From Melampsora larici-populina 98AG31 (lineage: Eukaryota; Basidiomycota; Pucciniomycetes; Pucciniales; Melampsoraceae), in NCBI RefSeq assembly GCF_000204055.1, contig NW_006768765.1:95598-159597 (forward strand): a stretch of DNA of 64,000 nt. The letters run 5' to 3'. The translations under genes were made by a program, and so were the position numbers. This document shows, in pieces, positions 35,233-46,625 of the stretch. Position 1 is the stretch's first letter. Each line of letters opens with the position of its first letter. The notes beneath the pieces are model-generated. The model ran no database searches. It saw only the letters and a program-made list of their open reading frames with translations, and had not been told where the DNA came from.

Positions 35233-36774
35233 ATGGACTCTGCTTTGGCTGCTCAGATACAAGCTGGAAGGAGACTCAAGAAAGCAACTACCAATGATCG
35301 AAGTGCACCTGCAGTAGTTGGCAAACCAGCTGGATCAAGTCGTCCCGGCGGTGGACTAGCGAGTGCACCACGACCACCGGGTGCTGGAAGTGCACCTTCT
35401 GTTCCAAAGATTCCAGGCGGTGCTCCAGCAACTTCTAATAATTTGGGGACGCCAGCAACGAACAATGGTCCTCCTCAGCTCGGCGGATTGTTTGCCGGTG
35501 GGATGCCTACACTCAAAAAGACCAACCACAGCAAACCAGCTCCTCCTCTTGCAGCTGCACCTCCGGTGCCAAAACATACTGTGAACCCTCCAACCCGAGC
35601 ACCACCTGTTCCGAAGCATGCTCCTACTCAGCCCATACCTTCTCGAGCTCCACCACCACCGCCAGCATTGTCATCATCCACGGGGCCCTCTCGTCCCCCA
35701 CCACCACCTCCAACATTTGCTTCAGCACCCACTCGAAAACTGCCACCTACTACTCCAATAGACACTCCGACTTCTCGATTCACACCGCCCCAACCAACGA
35801 GATCATATACGACAATCACACCGCCCGTTCGACCTGCCTCGGCGGCTCCTGAGATTGTACCCCCGGCCCGCCCTCCTCCACCTCCCATTCGACCCTCACC
35901 AGCTCTTCAAACCGCTCCAGCTCCTCCTCCTCCTCCATCAATGAAACAACGCGCAGTTTCAATGGCAAACCTCGTACCTCCACCGCCTCCACCTCGCCCG
36001 CCACAGCAGGCTGGTCAAGCTCCACCGCCTTTACCTTCAAGACCTGGAGCCAGGCCAGTTCCGCCGCCACCGCCACCGCGAGGGGGCACCGCTGATGCCA
36101 CTCCTGCTCGTAAGGCGCCTCCTCCGCCGCCTCGACCCAACTCAGCGGCGCCGACGCCAAACATAGCTCGCCCAGCTTCTACACCCCCTAGACGAGCTCC
36201 TGCACCACCCCCACCAGTCAACCAACGAGCTCCTTCTCCTCCAATGCCACCAAATCGACTCCCTCCGCCTCCTTTGAGGCCTTTACCTCCGCCACAAGCT
36301 CCAGAGACCCCCGCGTCTCGCAGACCGGTATCAGCACATTTTCCTGAACAGCCTCCACCCCCACCACCACCACCTGGTATCAGCCCCGCAGCGCGTGCAC
36401 GGGTAATGTCTATGATGGCCCCGCCACCACCGCCACCACCACCACAATCAAAAGCCAGTCCATCTACACCCTCGCCAACAGTCAGGCCAATGAGTATGAT
36501 CGTACCTAGTGCCAACCGGGATCCTCCTAGAACCAGACGTGAGTGAAGTTTGATCAACTCCCCGGAAAGGATTCAGAGAATCATGATCCTGATGGTTCTT
36601 CCTGATGATTTAGCTGCTAGTCCACCTACTGTTTACTCTACCAATCCACCACGAAACTTCCCTGATTCCAGTCAATTTCCACCACCTAGAGTGTTTATGA
36701 GCGGTATCGTACATCAGTATCCTAGTGCTAAGCCACGTGGATGTGACTGGGAAATGAAGGCGGTCTTGGGATAA
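35233..36774 (+). CDS. VRP1: Verprolin / WASP-interacting protein (WIP), 488 aa
   Basis: Exons 35233-36538 and 36614-36774 (1306 + 161 nt); the intron has GTGAGT, a CTGAT branch point and a TTTAG acceptor. Residues 1-25 form an actin-binding WH2 motif (ALAAQIQAGRRLKKAT). The central 400 residues are proline-rich with many PPPPPP blocks that bind profilin and SH3 domains in the family. The C-terminal exon gives NFPDSSQFPPPRVF, the likely WASP-binding segment, which is lost if the intron is missed. The protein couples WASP to actin at cortical patches during endocytosis and polarised growth. A shorter product ending at 36546 would arise if the intron were retained. Confidence 0.9.
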
Positions 36775-38083
36775 AAGAAAGAAAATCAATTCCATAGAAG
36801 AAAAAGCTTGACTGTATGTAATGTTTAAAACGATTGGACAATCGGAGGGTTTTCTGTGTTAGTTTGATTCCTATGTATGTTATGTGTAAGATTGCAGCAT
36901 ATAATGGCTGGTGAGGGGCTGTGCATTGAACGCTCTGTGAGTTTGTAGAATAGTTACACTGCAAAGTTTGGGATTTGTGTGAATATTGTGGGGTAAATTG
37001 AGTTACGGACGATACTTTTTGCACTGTCACTGAATTGATTCATTTGAGATGGCTTTTCATGATAATTGGTATTGTGGGACTCAGCCCTGTTCTTTGATAA
37101 TGCAGATAATTTTTATGGCTATGAACTTCTTGAACCTTATGCCCCCTGTTAGGATGTTATTGGTGAACATGTTGTTTCAACTCGGCCAATTTGCATCTTT
37201 ATGATTGAACACCAGAGTATTTTGGTAATGTACATCTCCCAAGTATGTTAATTTCATTGCAAGGAAATCCACTACATCAATTAGTTCTTTCTATTTTTTT
37301 CTTTTTGATGTCTCAAAAGTTGAACTCTACATGGAAAATTGCTATCTGGTTGAGAAGGTGATTTATCAAAAGTATGTTTTTAGAGATGATGTTTTGTCCA
37401 AATGGTTATAAGTAAAAAAGGCCCCTTGTTTCTACTTTGTGATTCAAGTTTGGTTGTCGCTATTTACATTTTCAAAAAATCCAAATGGTATATTCTCAAT
37501 CAAAAGAACAGGGAATTATGACTAAACTCCCTGAAATATGTAGAATGAATGATTGAAGGAGAATCATGTATTTTGCGACAAGACTTACAAGGGTGATGAG
37601 AAGCATAAGAGTTGTCAAGACTTTGAACTCAACCCACTTCAAGTGCACCATGGTAAACTTGCTAGATTCATTCTGGAATGACGTGCTTGAGAATCACAAG
37701 TGCCATGGGAGTCATGGGCTCAGGTTGTGAGGTCAGGTCATCAGGGCCATGACAATCTTATTGAATGCGACGCTTTTCTTTCGCCGTAGCCACTTAAATG
37801 TAGCGACATCAAAAAGTTGAAAACTCGTTTTATCCAGTATCTGAAGCAATATAATCTCGCGCTCTGATTGCTTTTCGTCCCCACCCCTCTCGTCGCCGCC
37901 CTCAGCCTCCATAGCTTGTTAATAGCCCAACCAAAGCAAACCCACGATTTCCGTGATCTGTATAAAGCTTCACATACCCCAATTGGTTTTCTCCTTCACG
38001 TTCTCCTTATAACATTCCCAACTCTCACATCAACTCAGCTACATTCCACCGTTTGTGTCCACTGTCAACTACTTTGCACAAAA
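36775..38083. other. Intergenic upstream of the cysteine-rich pair
   Basis: Mostly featureless. Near its end (37690-38083) it shares short blocks such as CATGGGCTCA and CTTTCGCCGT with the region upstream of the second copy near 39820-39910. This shows that the duplication includes promoter sequence. Confidence 0.45.
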
Positions 38084-39016
38084 ATGCTCAAAGCATACCT
38101 CGTTATAGCACTTTGCGCCGTCTTTGCAACCATATCTCAGGCAGCGGGGCCACCAACAGGCGCAAAGGGAGCCGTCGCGACTACTGGCAGTAGGTCTTTC
38201 ATCCTCTTCTTTTCAACAAGGCGTCAATATTGCCACCCGGCTCTGTATGATAAATATTTGCTCACAGCTCGGCTCACATCTGCGTAGCGACGTGCAACAA
38301 AGCCTGGATCCCACCTAGAGCGAATTCCAAAGACAAAGGCTTTGGTAAGATACCCTCTGTGATGTGTAATCATGTACCTCCAAGACGCTATCTCACCGCA
38401 GAAGCTTTTCCAATCACTTTTTTGCTCAACAGTTTGTATTACTGATACCGAATGGTTGACTTGTGACAGAGGCGGAGTTTCTGACGCGTATGCTCGAAAG
38501 GCACCCAGTTGAGTGCTTTCCTCACCACACATAAACTACAAGGGAGTCAAACCTTCATCGCGATGCGTCCTTCCTTTGTCTTTTCTCTCGCTCTTAACAA
38601 TTTCAAAGGACTGATTGGCCTCATACTCTTCTGCTCTCTCATATCGAATTCAGAGGGTTCGGATTGTACCAATCATGGGAAGGCCGTCAGCCCCCCATCG
38701 TGTACCGGAGGCTTCCAATTCTTTACAGGTTTTTGTAAGTCAGGTTCTCTATCGGCTCAAATTTGTGACATTAGAGCTATATGATTCCTTTTTGCTTACT
38801 TGTATTCACGTGTCTTCTTCAACAGATGAATGCTATCCAAACGCCGGGAGCAGAGAATACTTCAGATGTGCGAGTGTGGAGCCAATGAGTGTGTTATCAT
38901 TCCAGTTCAAAAACAAGTTTTGATATCTGACCTCGTGACTAACACTTGTTTGATTTGCTCTCTTCTTTATCAAAGTGGGTGGGGGTGGTGAATGTGATAA
39001 GCAGGTTCATAAATAA
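38084..39016 (+). CDS. Cysteine-rich secreted protein, copy 1 (intact), 140 aa
   Basis: Six exons: 38084-38189, 38288-38344, 38433-38507, 38654-38734, 38826-38888 and 38976-39016, total 423 nt, all junctions in phase 1. A signal peptide (core YLVIALCAVFATISQA) is followed by a mature part of about 120 residues with regularly placed cysteines: TCNKAW, VCITD, WLTC, SDC, PSC, ECYP, FRC and GECDK. Every exon is matched by the disrupted copy 2, which confirms the model. It has the form of a secreted, disulfide-rich candidate effector or surface protein. No known family is recognised. Confidence 0.82.
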
Positions 39017-40166
39017 CAACCTCCCTAAAATCCAGCATCAGCTCTGGCCCATCGGTTCTGATCTTTCATGTCTTAGAACCAATCTTTACAGCATATTTTG
39101 TTTGGTTTCCATACAAAAGCATGCTTCGTTGTGAACTGTGTTCGTTTTGTTCTTTTCTAACCGAGAATGTGTATTTGTCTCTTTCTATCTAGTTTTCTGC
39201 TTGTATAATAAATTTACTTCTGTGTTATCTTTCTAACGATTTCCCACTTGACTCGAAGGCGTATGTGAGGCCTATGGCTAGCTAGATGCCATAGTGAGTC
39301 TAAACAATCTTAAAAGGCAGTTTATACAAGAAGGTTGAGCTCCAGTCAGTGTACGACAGGTCAAGAAGGCGGACTCGAGCTCACATGGCTCGATCAAAAG
39401 ATCCGATTGAACCATTTTATGTACCAAAAACCTTCTTGCTTTTTTGCCAATTGCCAATTGCATGCTTCGCTTTTATATCAGTCCGGTTTTGCAATCATAG
39501 ACCAAATCGCTAGAAAATCACAGAACAAAACAGCCAAATTATACCAAAACAATTAAACCAAAGAATTGAACTCAATTCACAGGTACCTAATTTCACTTCT
39601 GAACCTTTGTACTCACACCTACCCAGAAAGAGATGTATAACTGGATATTGCGGAGAACTTGAGAGGGCGCGAACCTTGCGAGCTGAAATTAAGTTGAAAA
39701 AGTACCTCTTGCGCGGACGACGCCGTGCAAGAGGCATTGAGGTCAGAAACAAGCCTGTGATCTTAAAGTTCATATCATTATACAAAAACCATTAGTTTGA
39801 ATAAAAAAAGTGGACGTCATGGGCTCAATAGTTGCGACAGGTCTTGTCGCGCGGTGACCAATCAGACCCTTCATGCAACTCTTCACCGTGGGGCATTCCT
39901 TTCGCCGTGTCCCCATATGTTTTGTGAGATGATGGAATATTAAAGTCCTTCAAACCACAGGACCAAATTTCGCAGTCCTAGACCCTACCTTCCGTACCAT
40001 CATCCTCCCCGGCTTCCATATATTGACCATACCCAATTATATCAAATAAACGAACCCCGTGAATTGTTCAAAGCTTGTATCATTTGTTTTTGTGTCCATA
40101 GGATTTTCGACTCTCATCAAAACTCATAGCAATAGTTTAAGAATTTTAGTCATACTTCACAAAAAA
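39017..40166. other. Spacer between the two cysteine-rich copies
   Basis: Holds the 3' region of copy 1 and the duplicated promoter of copy 2. A short inverted repeat (CCTCTTGC...GCAAGAGG) lies near 39706-39733. No gene is seen. Confidence 0.4.
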
Positions 40167-40190
40167 ATGTTTCAAGACTATCTGGTAGTA

Positions 40191-40559
40191 TGTCATGAAC
40201 CTGTCACATAGAAAGAAGAATGTAACACGAGCGTCTAAATAGGGCTAATATTTTTATAATAGCTAGTTAACAAAATGACGTATGTACACAATTTGTAATC
40301 AGGAACAAGGAACACGGATAACAGTCTTTTTATCAATTTCGAAATATTGTTATTCTCTCATATATATACTTGTTGTTTTGTTAGAACTCTGTTGCTCTTT
40401 TCTTTATCGGAATAATCATTTATCTTACGTTTCCCTTTTGTTGACTTCTCCGCACTCTGAGATCGAAAAACCGTTCCTAAATAAAGCTATTATTAGCCGT
40501 ACTTAAGACTTCTCCGTTCTGAGAAAGTCTCGACTAAGAATACAACCCAGGCCTTTACA
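40191..40559 (+). repeat. TE2 5' LTR
   Basis: Starts TGTCATGAACC and ends GGCCTTTACA. A TATA run lies at 40361-40367. About 40 nt downstream, 40406-40415 (ATCGGAATAA) is complementary to the sequence just after the LTR. Confidence 0.95.
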
Positions 40560-40562
40560 TTT

Positions 40563-40572
40563 TTATTCCGAT
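40563..40572 (+). other. TE2 putative self-complementary primer-binding site
   Basis: TTATTCCGAT lies 3 nt after the 5' LTR and is the exact reverse complement of ATCGGAATAA at 40406-40415 inside the LTR. No tRNA-like primer site is seen. This matches the layout of Tf1/sushi elements, where the mRNA 5' end primes its own reverse transcription. Confidence 0.5.
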
Positions 40573-40725
40573 CTTTTTCTTTTTGAGCGTTGTTTTGAAT
40601 TTTTTTGTTCTTTTTCTTCAGATCACTAGATCACAATTTTAATAAAGTTTTTTTTCAAGTTTCTTTAACTTTCATTTAATTTTACAACTCTCATCGACTC
40701 CTTCTTTTTTCAAGTTTACCAGTTT

Positions 40726-41082
40726 ATGTTCACTCATTTTTCAATTTCTCACGCTTTCAGACATCAATATATTCATCCAAGCTCGTTTTCTACAGACAAT
40801 TTACTAACCTCTTTTTCGGAATTACCTTATTACAATCAGATTGAAGATCCCTGTCAATTAGTAATAATATTTCAAACTTTACCTTTCTTTGAATTCCCAG
40901 AAGAAAACCCTTTTTCAGATTTCCCATCTCATTCCCCGCTTACTCAAGAATCTCTTCTATACTACTTAGATTGGGAGGACTACGATAGGTTATACTTAGA
41001 ACAACTTATCCATTTCTCAGATCCACCTCTCACAGCGCCAACTTCTTTGAATTCAAACTTTTCGGAGGATTTTCAAGAATGA
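40726..41082 (+). CDS. TE2 leader ORF, 118 aa, overlapping gag by ATGA
   Basis: An ATG-started frame rich in Phe, Ser, Pro and acidic residues, with no recognisable domain. Its TGA stop overlaps the next ATG as ATGA at 41079-41082, so ribosomes could restart on gag after terminating. Many Gypsy elements lack such an ORF; whether it is translated is unknown. Confidence 0.5.
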   Translation: MFTHFSISHAFRHQYIHPSSFSTDNLLTSFSELPYYNQIEDPCQLVIIFQTLPFFEFPEENPFSDFPSHSPLTQESLLYYLDWEDYDRLYLEQLIHFSDPPLTAPTSLNSNFSEDFQE

Positions 41083-41750
41083 ACCCTTGGAGAGAAGGTA
41101 GAGAAAGTCCGGCTGTCTCCTCAGTATTTGGAAGAGATCAGCCCCCGCATCAAGGAACTAGCAGTGAGCTCTCGGATCCCCATGCCATCAGAATTGATTC
41201 TCCCCCAACCTATCGCAACGGTCCTCGTCTTCCACAATCCCAAACTCCTGTCTCTCGGCTAGCTCAAAGTTTGGATAATTTGGATTTCGCAACTAATAGA
41301 AGGCATTTGAATTACCCAGGCCAGCAAGTACCACAACCCCAGATGCATCAAGGTCAACAAGGGTGGCAACGTCTCGCGCAGAGATACCAACAAGAATTCG
41401 GACCTGGAGCCAATATCCCAGGATTTGTCCCACCAGTACAGACTCCAATCTGGCCTGAAGGACATCCGCAATTTAATGGGCCTCCACCTTTTGCACCTCC
41501 ACGATACTCGTTCCCTCGATTTGCTGCACCTCCACCGCCACCTCCTCAATTCGCTGTCCCTCCTCAGATGCAGCAGCCGCCGCAACCCCAATTTGCCCAA
41601 GTTCCGCCACAATTCACTCATCCTCAGAATTTCGCCGTCCCTCCTCAACAATCTATGCAACCCGATTTTGCTCAGTATCAACAACAGCCTCAACAGCAAC
41701 GGTCGACACCAACAGCCAGACCCGCTTCAAGAGCCCGACTGCTGAGCTAG
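41079..41750 (+). CDS. TE2 Gag N-terminal part, 223 aa
   Basis: A Pro/Gln-rich frame with repeated PPPPPQFAVPPQ-like segments, ending at TAG 41748-41750. The following Gag core is in the -1 frame, open from 41475, so the two frames overlap by about 275 nt. I see no slippery heptamer in the overlap. A mutation in this copy is therefore as likely as programmed shifting. Confidence 0.65.
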   Translation: MNPWREGRESPAVSSVFGRDQPPHQGTSSELSDPHAIRIDSPPTYRNGPRLPQSQTPVSRLAQSLDNLDFATNRRHLNYPGQQVPQPQMHQGQQGWQRLAQRYQQEFGPGANIPGFVPPVQTPIWPEGHPQFNGPPPFAPPRYSFPRFAAPPPPPPQFAVPPQMQQPPQPQFAQVPPQFTHPQNFAVPPQQSMQPDFAQYQQQPQQQRSTPTARPASRARLLS

Positions 41751-43939
41751 TATCGGATTCCAGAGCACCAAAGATTCGTGACAATCTTAGGTATTATGGA
41801 GACAACAAAGGTTTGCGACAATTTCTTGTTGAAATCCATGACGAACTCGATCAGATCGTATGGAAAGACGACAAAGCAAAAATAAACTGGATTGCTCGCC
41901 ATTTCACTTCGAATACAACGGCATCAAGTACACAAATTTGGTTCATGGGTTTGTTAGAGAGGAACGCCTATTCTCAGAATTATTTTAATGTGTACGGAAA
42001 TTTGAAGGCTTTGGAGTACAGGATCCCGGAGTTGTTGAACCTAGACAACTTTTTGGATGAACTAATTTACAAGTTCGGTGATAAACATGCTGACAAGACT
42101 TGTAGAGAGGAATTGGAGGCCTGCAAACAGGGGAAGATGTCGATTATTGACTATAACTCAAAATTCGAGATGCTTTCACTACATGTCAAGAAGACTCAAG
42201 AGGACAAGATCTTATTGTATGTTGAAGGATTGCACCCAAGCATTCAGATGGAAGCAACGAGGATTTCAGGTTGGGTTAATGAGACGGATTTGTCACGAAA
42301 GCAAGCCATGGCGTTAGAAGCAGCTGATATTTTAGATTTGCGCTCTAAGGTATCACAGCTCCATCCGCATTTGAAAGTTCCTGGCGAGGTATATCGACAT
42401 CCCAACCATCACTCTTCGACGCGACCTAACCATCACCAAACACATCAAGCCTCAAATCGCAACAACGGGCCAGTACCAATGGACATCGATGTAAACGAAG
42501 TGTCTATTCAACGTGACGAAGAAAATCCTTTTCCAGCAATTCGTCGGTTATGTAATGCCCAAAGGTTGTGTTATGACTGTTTGAAGTCTTACAATGAAGA
42601 ACATAGAAGACTAAAAGGTTTGCATGGTAGACGATTGTGCCCGAACCCGCCTGCTCGTATGGAAGACAAATTGAAACTCTTACGGACTTCGGTGAATTCG
42701 GATGCCAATCAACCTCAAGGACACTCAGCGCAGATCTCGGCGATGAGTTCAGAAGATCTGGAATATGCAGCATACACTGCTCTCCCTACTGCGACTATTG
42801 AAGAGACGACTCGGTTTGTGGAAAGTTTTTGGGAAAGTTTGTCATCACCGGCCTATCCATCGACTACGGCAGAAGCTTATCAACCAACTGTTCAAGAAGT
42901 ACGAGTGGATGCAGTACGGGTTCAAGCAGATGAGAACAACCCACGTCGGTTTCTAATCCCGCTACGTATCATCTCTGATAATCTCCCCATTGCGGTTATG
43001 GCTCTTGTGGACACCGGCGCTAGCGATAGCTTCATTGATTTCGGTTTCGCTAACTTACATCATTTGAATCTGAATAAAAAATTCATTCCACAGAGACTTT
43101 CGGGTTTTGACGGCAATTCAAGCGCAAGTGTGACGAAAGAATGGTGTGGGCTGATGAGGTTATTAGATGTGGAAGGAACGGAATCGCAGTTCAAGGCGAA
43201 ACTAGGCGTTACGAAGTTGGGAAGCGGTCATGATGTGATATTGGGATTGCCGTGGATGATGGAGAACAATGTCACCTTGTTGATGAGTAAGAAAGGGGGT
43301 TGGCTTGAGATTGGGGGTAGTGTAGTGTCTGCGTGTGCTGTAGATGATGATGTGGTCGATTTATCTTTAGTCTCTTGTGAGCCTAGTTCTTCAACCATTT
43401 CTTTTTCTTCTCTTTCAGATACCACAGCAGCAATCTCCAATCCGAACCCAGCGACACCTTCTCTTCTTTCCCCGGACAAGTCTTTTCCTTTTAATCTACC
43501 AAAGAGTTGTGAGAAGTACTTACATGTTTTTCCTCCGCAGGAATCTGTTCTACCTCCCCATAGATTGTTTGATTGTGCAATTGATCTTAAACCGGGTTGT
43601 GAGCCACCTTTTGGAGGTTTATATAACCTTGCGCCAAATGAACAATCTGAGTTAAGAACTTACCTGAACGAGCAATTGAGTAAAGGTTTTGTCCGTCCTT
43701 CTAAGTCACCCGCAGCGGCTCCCATATTTTTTGTGAAGGTCCCGGGTAAGAAGAACAGACCTTGCGTTGACTATCGTGGTCTCAACAAAATAACCAAGCG
43801 TGACAGCTACCCTATCCCAGTCATGTCTTGGCTATTGAACCAATTGAGAGGTTGCAAATTTTTTGCAAAAATTGACTTAAAGGCAGCGTTTAACTTACTC
43901 CGTGTAGCAGAAGGCGACGAATGGAAAACGGCATTTTGA
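41751..43939 (+). CDS. TE2 Gag core, protease and start of reverse transcriptase (truncated by TGA)
   Basis: The frame is open from 41475; the part after the first Gag stop is given here. It holds the retrotransposon Gag core (FLVEIHDELDQIVW and FGDKHADKTCREELEACKQG). A Cys/His-poor region lies where a knuckle is expected, with CYDCLKSYNEEH. The aspartic protease (ALVDTGASDSFIDFG) and the first RT blocks (PCVDYRGLNKITKRDSYPIP and FAKIDLKAAFNLLRV) follow. A TGA at 43937-43939 breaks the conserved block just before the MPFGL motif, at a place where related elements have an Arg codon. A single CGA to TGA change would explain it. Confidence 0.85.
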
Positions 43940-46519
43940 ACTCCATGGGGACTATTCGAATATACCGTGATGCCATTCGGTTTAGCAAATGCGCCGGCAG
44001 TCTTTCAACGATTTATCCAATGGGTGCTTCGGGAGTATTTAGATGTTTTTTGTTTTGTTTATTTGGATGACATTTTGATTTTTTCAAAAACCGCAGATGA
44101 ACACTCTAAACACATCGAGAACATCTTATCCAAATTGTCAGAACATAAACTGACAGCTTCTCCAGAAAAGTGCCAGTTTTTCGCTACAGAAGTAGTATTC
44201 TTAGGTTTTGTAATTTCAACTTGTGGAATTAGTATGGACCCTTTGAAGCTTAAGACCATTGCTGACTGGCCATTTCCACAAGATTTATCAGAACTACAAC
44301 GCTTCTTAGGTTTTGCTAATTTTTATCGACGATTCATTGCTAATTTCTCTCGCATTGTAGGACCACTGACTACTTTGACAGGCAAATCGGTGGATGCGGT
44401 GAAAGGATTGAAGGAAGGAATAGCGAGGAAATCTTTTAATGAGCTACGTCGTCTGTTCTCCGCAGCGCCCTTCTTGCTACACTTTGACTTTGGGTTACCG
44501 CGTGTTTTACAGGTCGACGCTTCGGGGTATGCCTATTCTGGTATTCTATCACAGAAGTCGGATCAAGGGGATTTACGTCCGGTGGCTTACTTTTCAAAGA
44601 AATTGACGGATGCAGAGAGGCGTTGGCAGATCCATGATCAGGAATTAGGCGCGATTGTGGCATGTTTTCATGAATGGAGGGCGTGGCTGATGGGAACAGA
44701 ACAACCTGTGGCTGTTTTATCTGATCATGCAAACTTACGCTACTTTATGTCATCGCAGGCTTTGACACCCCGACAAGCGCGATGGGCTTCATTTTTAGGA
44801 GAGTTCAACTTCGAAATTTTGCACACACCTGGGAAATCTAATCCGGCCGATCCAGCTTCGCGACGCTCCGATTTCATGGGAGGAAAGCAAGACTCGTCAA
44901 AGGTGGTTTTGTTGGGTTCACGTGAGATTAAGGAGTCCAACATTAGTGCGATCCGCATTATAAACCCGGGGAGTTTTGATCTTTCTACTTACATGCCGAT
45001 CACAGACGCGTTGAAGAATAGGATCACTGACGCTTATCTTGGTGATGATTTGATAGCCGGGGTACACCCATCGTTCCTGTACTTCCTGGACGGATTGTGG
45101 TGGTGGCGAGATCGTGTTTATGTCCCGTTGTCCCTAAGGAAGAACATTTTAAAAGAACTTCACGAATCTACTTCTGGAGGACACTGGGGCAGTTTGAAGA
45201 GTTTGGATTTGCTGACTCGTTCTTTTGGTTGGCCAAACTTACGTAAAGATGTTCTAGAGTTCATTCGGGAATGCAGCAGTTGTCAGCGAGTCAAGGTAGA
45301 TCACAGGCCGCCGCAAGGACAATTGATTCCCCTACCCATACCTGATCGCCCTTGGTCAACTATTGGCGTAGATTTTATTGTGAAATTGCCGATTTCAGAA
45401 GGATACGACTCGGTTATGGTGGTGGTTGATCACTTTTCAAAGGCAGCCCACTTTATTCCGGCGAAAGAGAATTGGACAGCTGAGAATTTGGCCTCTGCCT
45501 TCGTGCAGCAAGTTTTTAGATTCCACGGTTTACCCGATGTAATCGTTTCCGATCGAGGAACTACCCTGGTACCAGGATTCTGGACGAGCGTATTAAGACT
45601 TTTGCGTGGATCACCAGCCCCTTCGACGGCCTTTCACCCACAGACGGATGGGCAAGTCGAGAGGTTGAACGCCCTACTAGAGGATTATCTGCGTCATTAC
45701 GTTTCGGAGGAACAGGATGATTGGGCAGCCTGGCTACCAATGGCAGAATTCTCCTATAACAATTCCGCTTCAAGCTCGACGAAGATGTCTCCTTTCTTCG
45801 CCCTCCAAGGATATCACCCCCGTTTCAACTCTTTGACTGGTTCTTCTGGTAGACCTAATGCTGACAAGTTCGTTGGTCACATGCAGGCTATTCAATTACG
45901 GTTGGCAGAAAACCTGACTTTGGCGAAAGAATCACAAGCTCGATACTACAACAAGGATCGGCGCGTGGACATGGTTTACAAACAAGACGATCTGGTGTGG
46001 CTTTCACGGAAACATCTGAAGACAAAGCGTGCTAATAATAAGCTTGATGTTCGACGATTGGGGCCTTTTCGAGTCGTGAGGATGGTGGGAAGGAATGCAG
46101 CTGAGTTGGAATTACCTGCTGAGCTGGGACGTCTTCACCCAGTTTTCAATGTTTCTCTTTTGATGCCATTTGTAGGAGAAAAACACGATTTACCGACGGA
46201 AGAGAAGACTCGCTGGAGGTCATTTTCATTGCAAGATGATATCAAGGTCAAAACAATTCTAAACTATCGGTTGAGTCCTTTCGGAGTCCACGAGTACCTT
46301 TTACGTCTTGGGGATGCTCCGTCTTTAGATGATCTATGGCTGCCCTTGTCGCAGTTACCTCTAGATTTAGATGTTTTTCTGGAACGCTTTCACCGTCTCT
46401 CACCTGCCTTAGGAACAGGACCGGGCCATCACGTGTGGATTGCGCGAGCGAAGAGAAGGGTGGATGGAGAACGACAGGATTTGGGCCATGCCAGACTCAA
46501 GGATGGATTTTTTCTGTGA
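43940..46519 (+). CDS. TE2 Pol remainder: RT, RNase H, integrase, chromodomain-like end
   Basis: The same frame continues after the TGA. It has MPFGLANAPAVFQRF, the RT active site VYLDDILIFS, RNase H (VLQVDASG and HDQELGAIV), and an integrase zinc finger (HESTSGGHWG through CSSCQR). The integrase core includes GVDFIVKLP, SDRGT and HPQTDGQVERLNALL. The C-terminus has RLHPVFNVSLLMPF and a weak chromodomain-like segment (ILNYRLSPFGVHEYLLRLG and LDVFLERFHR). The first ATG is at 43970, but independent translation of this part is doubtful. Confidence 0.88.
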   Translation, partial: TPWGLFEYTVMPFGLANAPAVFQRFIQWVLREYLDVFCFVYLDDILIFSKTADEHSKHIENILSKLSEHKLTASPEKCQFFATEVVFLGFVISTCGISMDPLKLKTIADWPFPQDLSELQRFLGFANFYRRFIANFSRIVGPLTTLTGKSVDAVKGLKEGIARKSFNELRRLFSAAPFLLHFDFGLPRVLQVDASGYAYSGILSQKSDQGDLRPVAYFSKKLTDAERRWQIHDQELGAIVACFHEWRAWLMGTEQPVAVLSDHANLRYFMSSQALTPRQARWASFLGEFNFEILHTPGKSNPADPASRRSDFMGGKQDSSKVVLLGSREIKESNISAIRIINPGSFDLSTYMPITDALKNRITDAYLGDDLIAGVHPSFLYFLDGLWWWRDRVYVPLSLRKNILKELHESTSGGHWGSLKSLDLLTRSFGWPNLRKDVLEFIRECSSCQRVKVDHRPPQGQLIPLPIPDRPWSTIGVDFIVKLPISEGYDSVMVVVDHFSKAAHFIPAKENWTAENLASAFVQQVFRFHGLPDVIVSDRGTTLVPGFWTSVLRLLRGSPAPSTAFHPQTDGQVERLNALLEDYLRHYVSEEQDDWAAWLPMAEFSYNNSASSSTKMSPFFALQGYHPRFNSLTGSSGRPNADKFVGHMQAIQLRLAENLTLAKESQARYYNKDRRVDMVYKQDDLVWLSRKHLKTKRANNKLDVRRLGPFRVVRMVGRNAAELELPAELGRLHPVFNVSLLMPFVGEKHDLPTEEKTRWRSFSLQDDIKVKTILNYRLSPFGVHEYLLRLGDAPSLDDLWLPLSQLPLDLDVFLERFHRLSPALGTGPGHHVWIARAKRRVDGERQDLGHARLKDGFFL

Positions 46520-46625
46520 TCTTGCCAACCCCTTTGTGCCTAAACAAGCCATTCAAGACTTGGGTATGTGAAGGCGTTTTTGCGGATTTTTTGCCATTTT
46601 TTCGGGTATAAGGAAGGTCATAATT

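Noticed and set aside
35628..36557. Glycine-rich minus-strand frames opposite verprolin
   Set aside because: These are the complement of proline codons and have no independent signal.
37868..38083. Longer N-terminus for cysteine-rich copy 1
   Set aside because: The upstream frame lacks an ATG in context, while ATG 38084 gives a proper signal peptide and matches the start of copy 2.
40282..40506. 74-codon frame repeated at 46717-46941
   Set aside because: It lies in the TE2 LTRs; its duplication only reflects LTR identity.
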